Below are positions 63,985 through 64,000 of a stretch of 64,000 nucleotides of DNA, piece by piece. This DNA comes from Theristus sp. LFF4_11. Lineage: Eukaryota > Nematoda > Chromadorea > Monhysterida > Xyalidae. Numbering within the stretch: the stretch's first letter is position 1; every line of letters begins with the position of its first letter. Where the stretch lies: the NCBI GenBank assembly GCA_030248135.1, contig JASANC010004626.1, positions 100,595 through 164,594 on the forward strand. Reading direction: 5' to 3'. Made by a program: the position numbers and the translations under genes. Under the pieces are notes generated by a model that was not told the DNA's origin, ran no database searches, and saw only the letters and a list, made by a program, of their open reading frames with translations.

Positions 63985-64000
63985 GACAGCCAAAGAACAA

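Overview
The window is nuclear DNA of an invertebrate animal. It holds intron-rich protein genes with GC-rich third codon positions, separated by AT-rich introns that end in strong pyrimidine-CAG acceptors (often TTTTCAG), and it is full of transposable elements. The acceptor style recalls nematodes, but the phylum cannot be settled from the sequence. Exon models were built by hand from recognisable protein segments, GT-AG borders and codon phase. The RAD54-like, CDC27-like, thrombospondin-repeat and MBF1-like models each close as an exact multiple of three with lengths typical of their families.

Layout. 1-4,874: mobile DNA only. 4,875-8,617 (+): SNAPC1-like snRNA-gene transcription factor subunit. 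9,104-10,377 (+): doubtful membrane-protein gene. 10,393-13,670: MITE plus nested hAT-type elements. 14,057-20,684 (+): long Ser/Thr-rich acidic nuclear protein with a CENP-C-motif-like segment. 21,768-29,398 (+): RAD54L orthologue, 17 exons. 29,399-38,202: gene-poor block of decayed DNA and nested G/C-tract foldback elements. 38,275-46,106 (+): CDC27/APC3 orthologue, 19 exons. 48,004-51,852 (+): secreted protein with five thrombospondin type 1 repeats. 52,784-53,611 (+): MBF1/EDF1. 54,220-55,525 (-): 3' part of an unrecognised gene. 55,545-56,138: MITE cut by an LTR retrotransposon. 56,139-64,000: that Ty3/gypsy-type element, running off the window.

The cellular genes serve snRNA transcription, perhaps kinetochore or chromatin structure, recombinational repair, the anaphase-promoting complex, the extracellular matrix and transcriptional co-activation. 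They lie mostly head to tail with no sign of joint regulation.

The most unusual object is the retroelement at 56,139. It has an intact 535-bp LTR, a tRNA-Val-type primer binding site and two related accessory ORFs. One uninterrupted 1,889-aa reading frame then runs gag - envelope-like glycoprotein - protease - reverse transcriptase, so an envelope-like module sits between gag and pol. Inside this AT-rich frame are GC-rich islands bounded by good splice acceptors and donors. All have compatible phase, and the AT-rich stretches between them are exact multiples of three without stops. This suggests a spliced accessory product overlaid on gag-env-pol, in the manner of complex retroviruses.

At least eight other elements could be delimited to the base by perfect 8-bp target duplications and inverted ends, several nested two or three deep.
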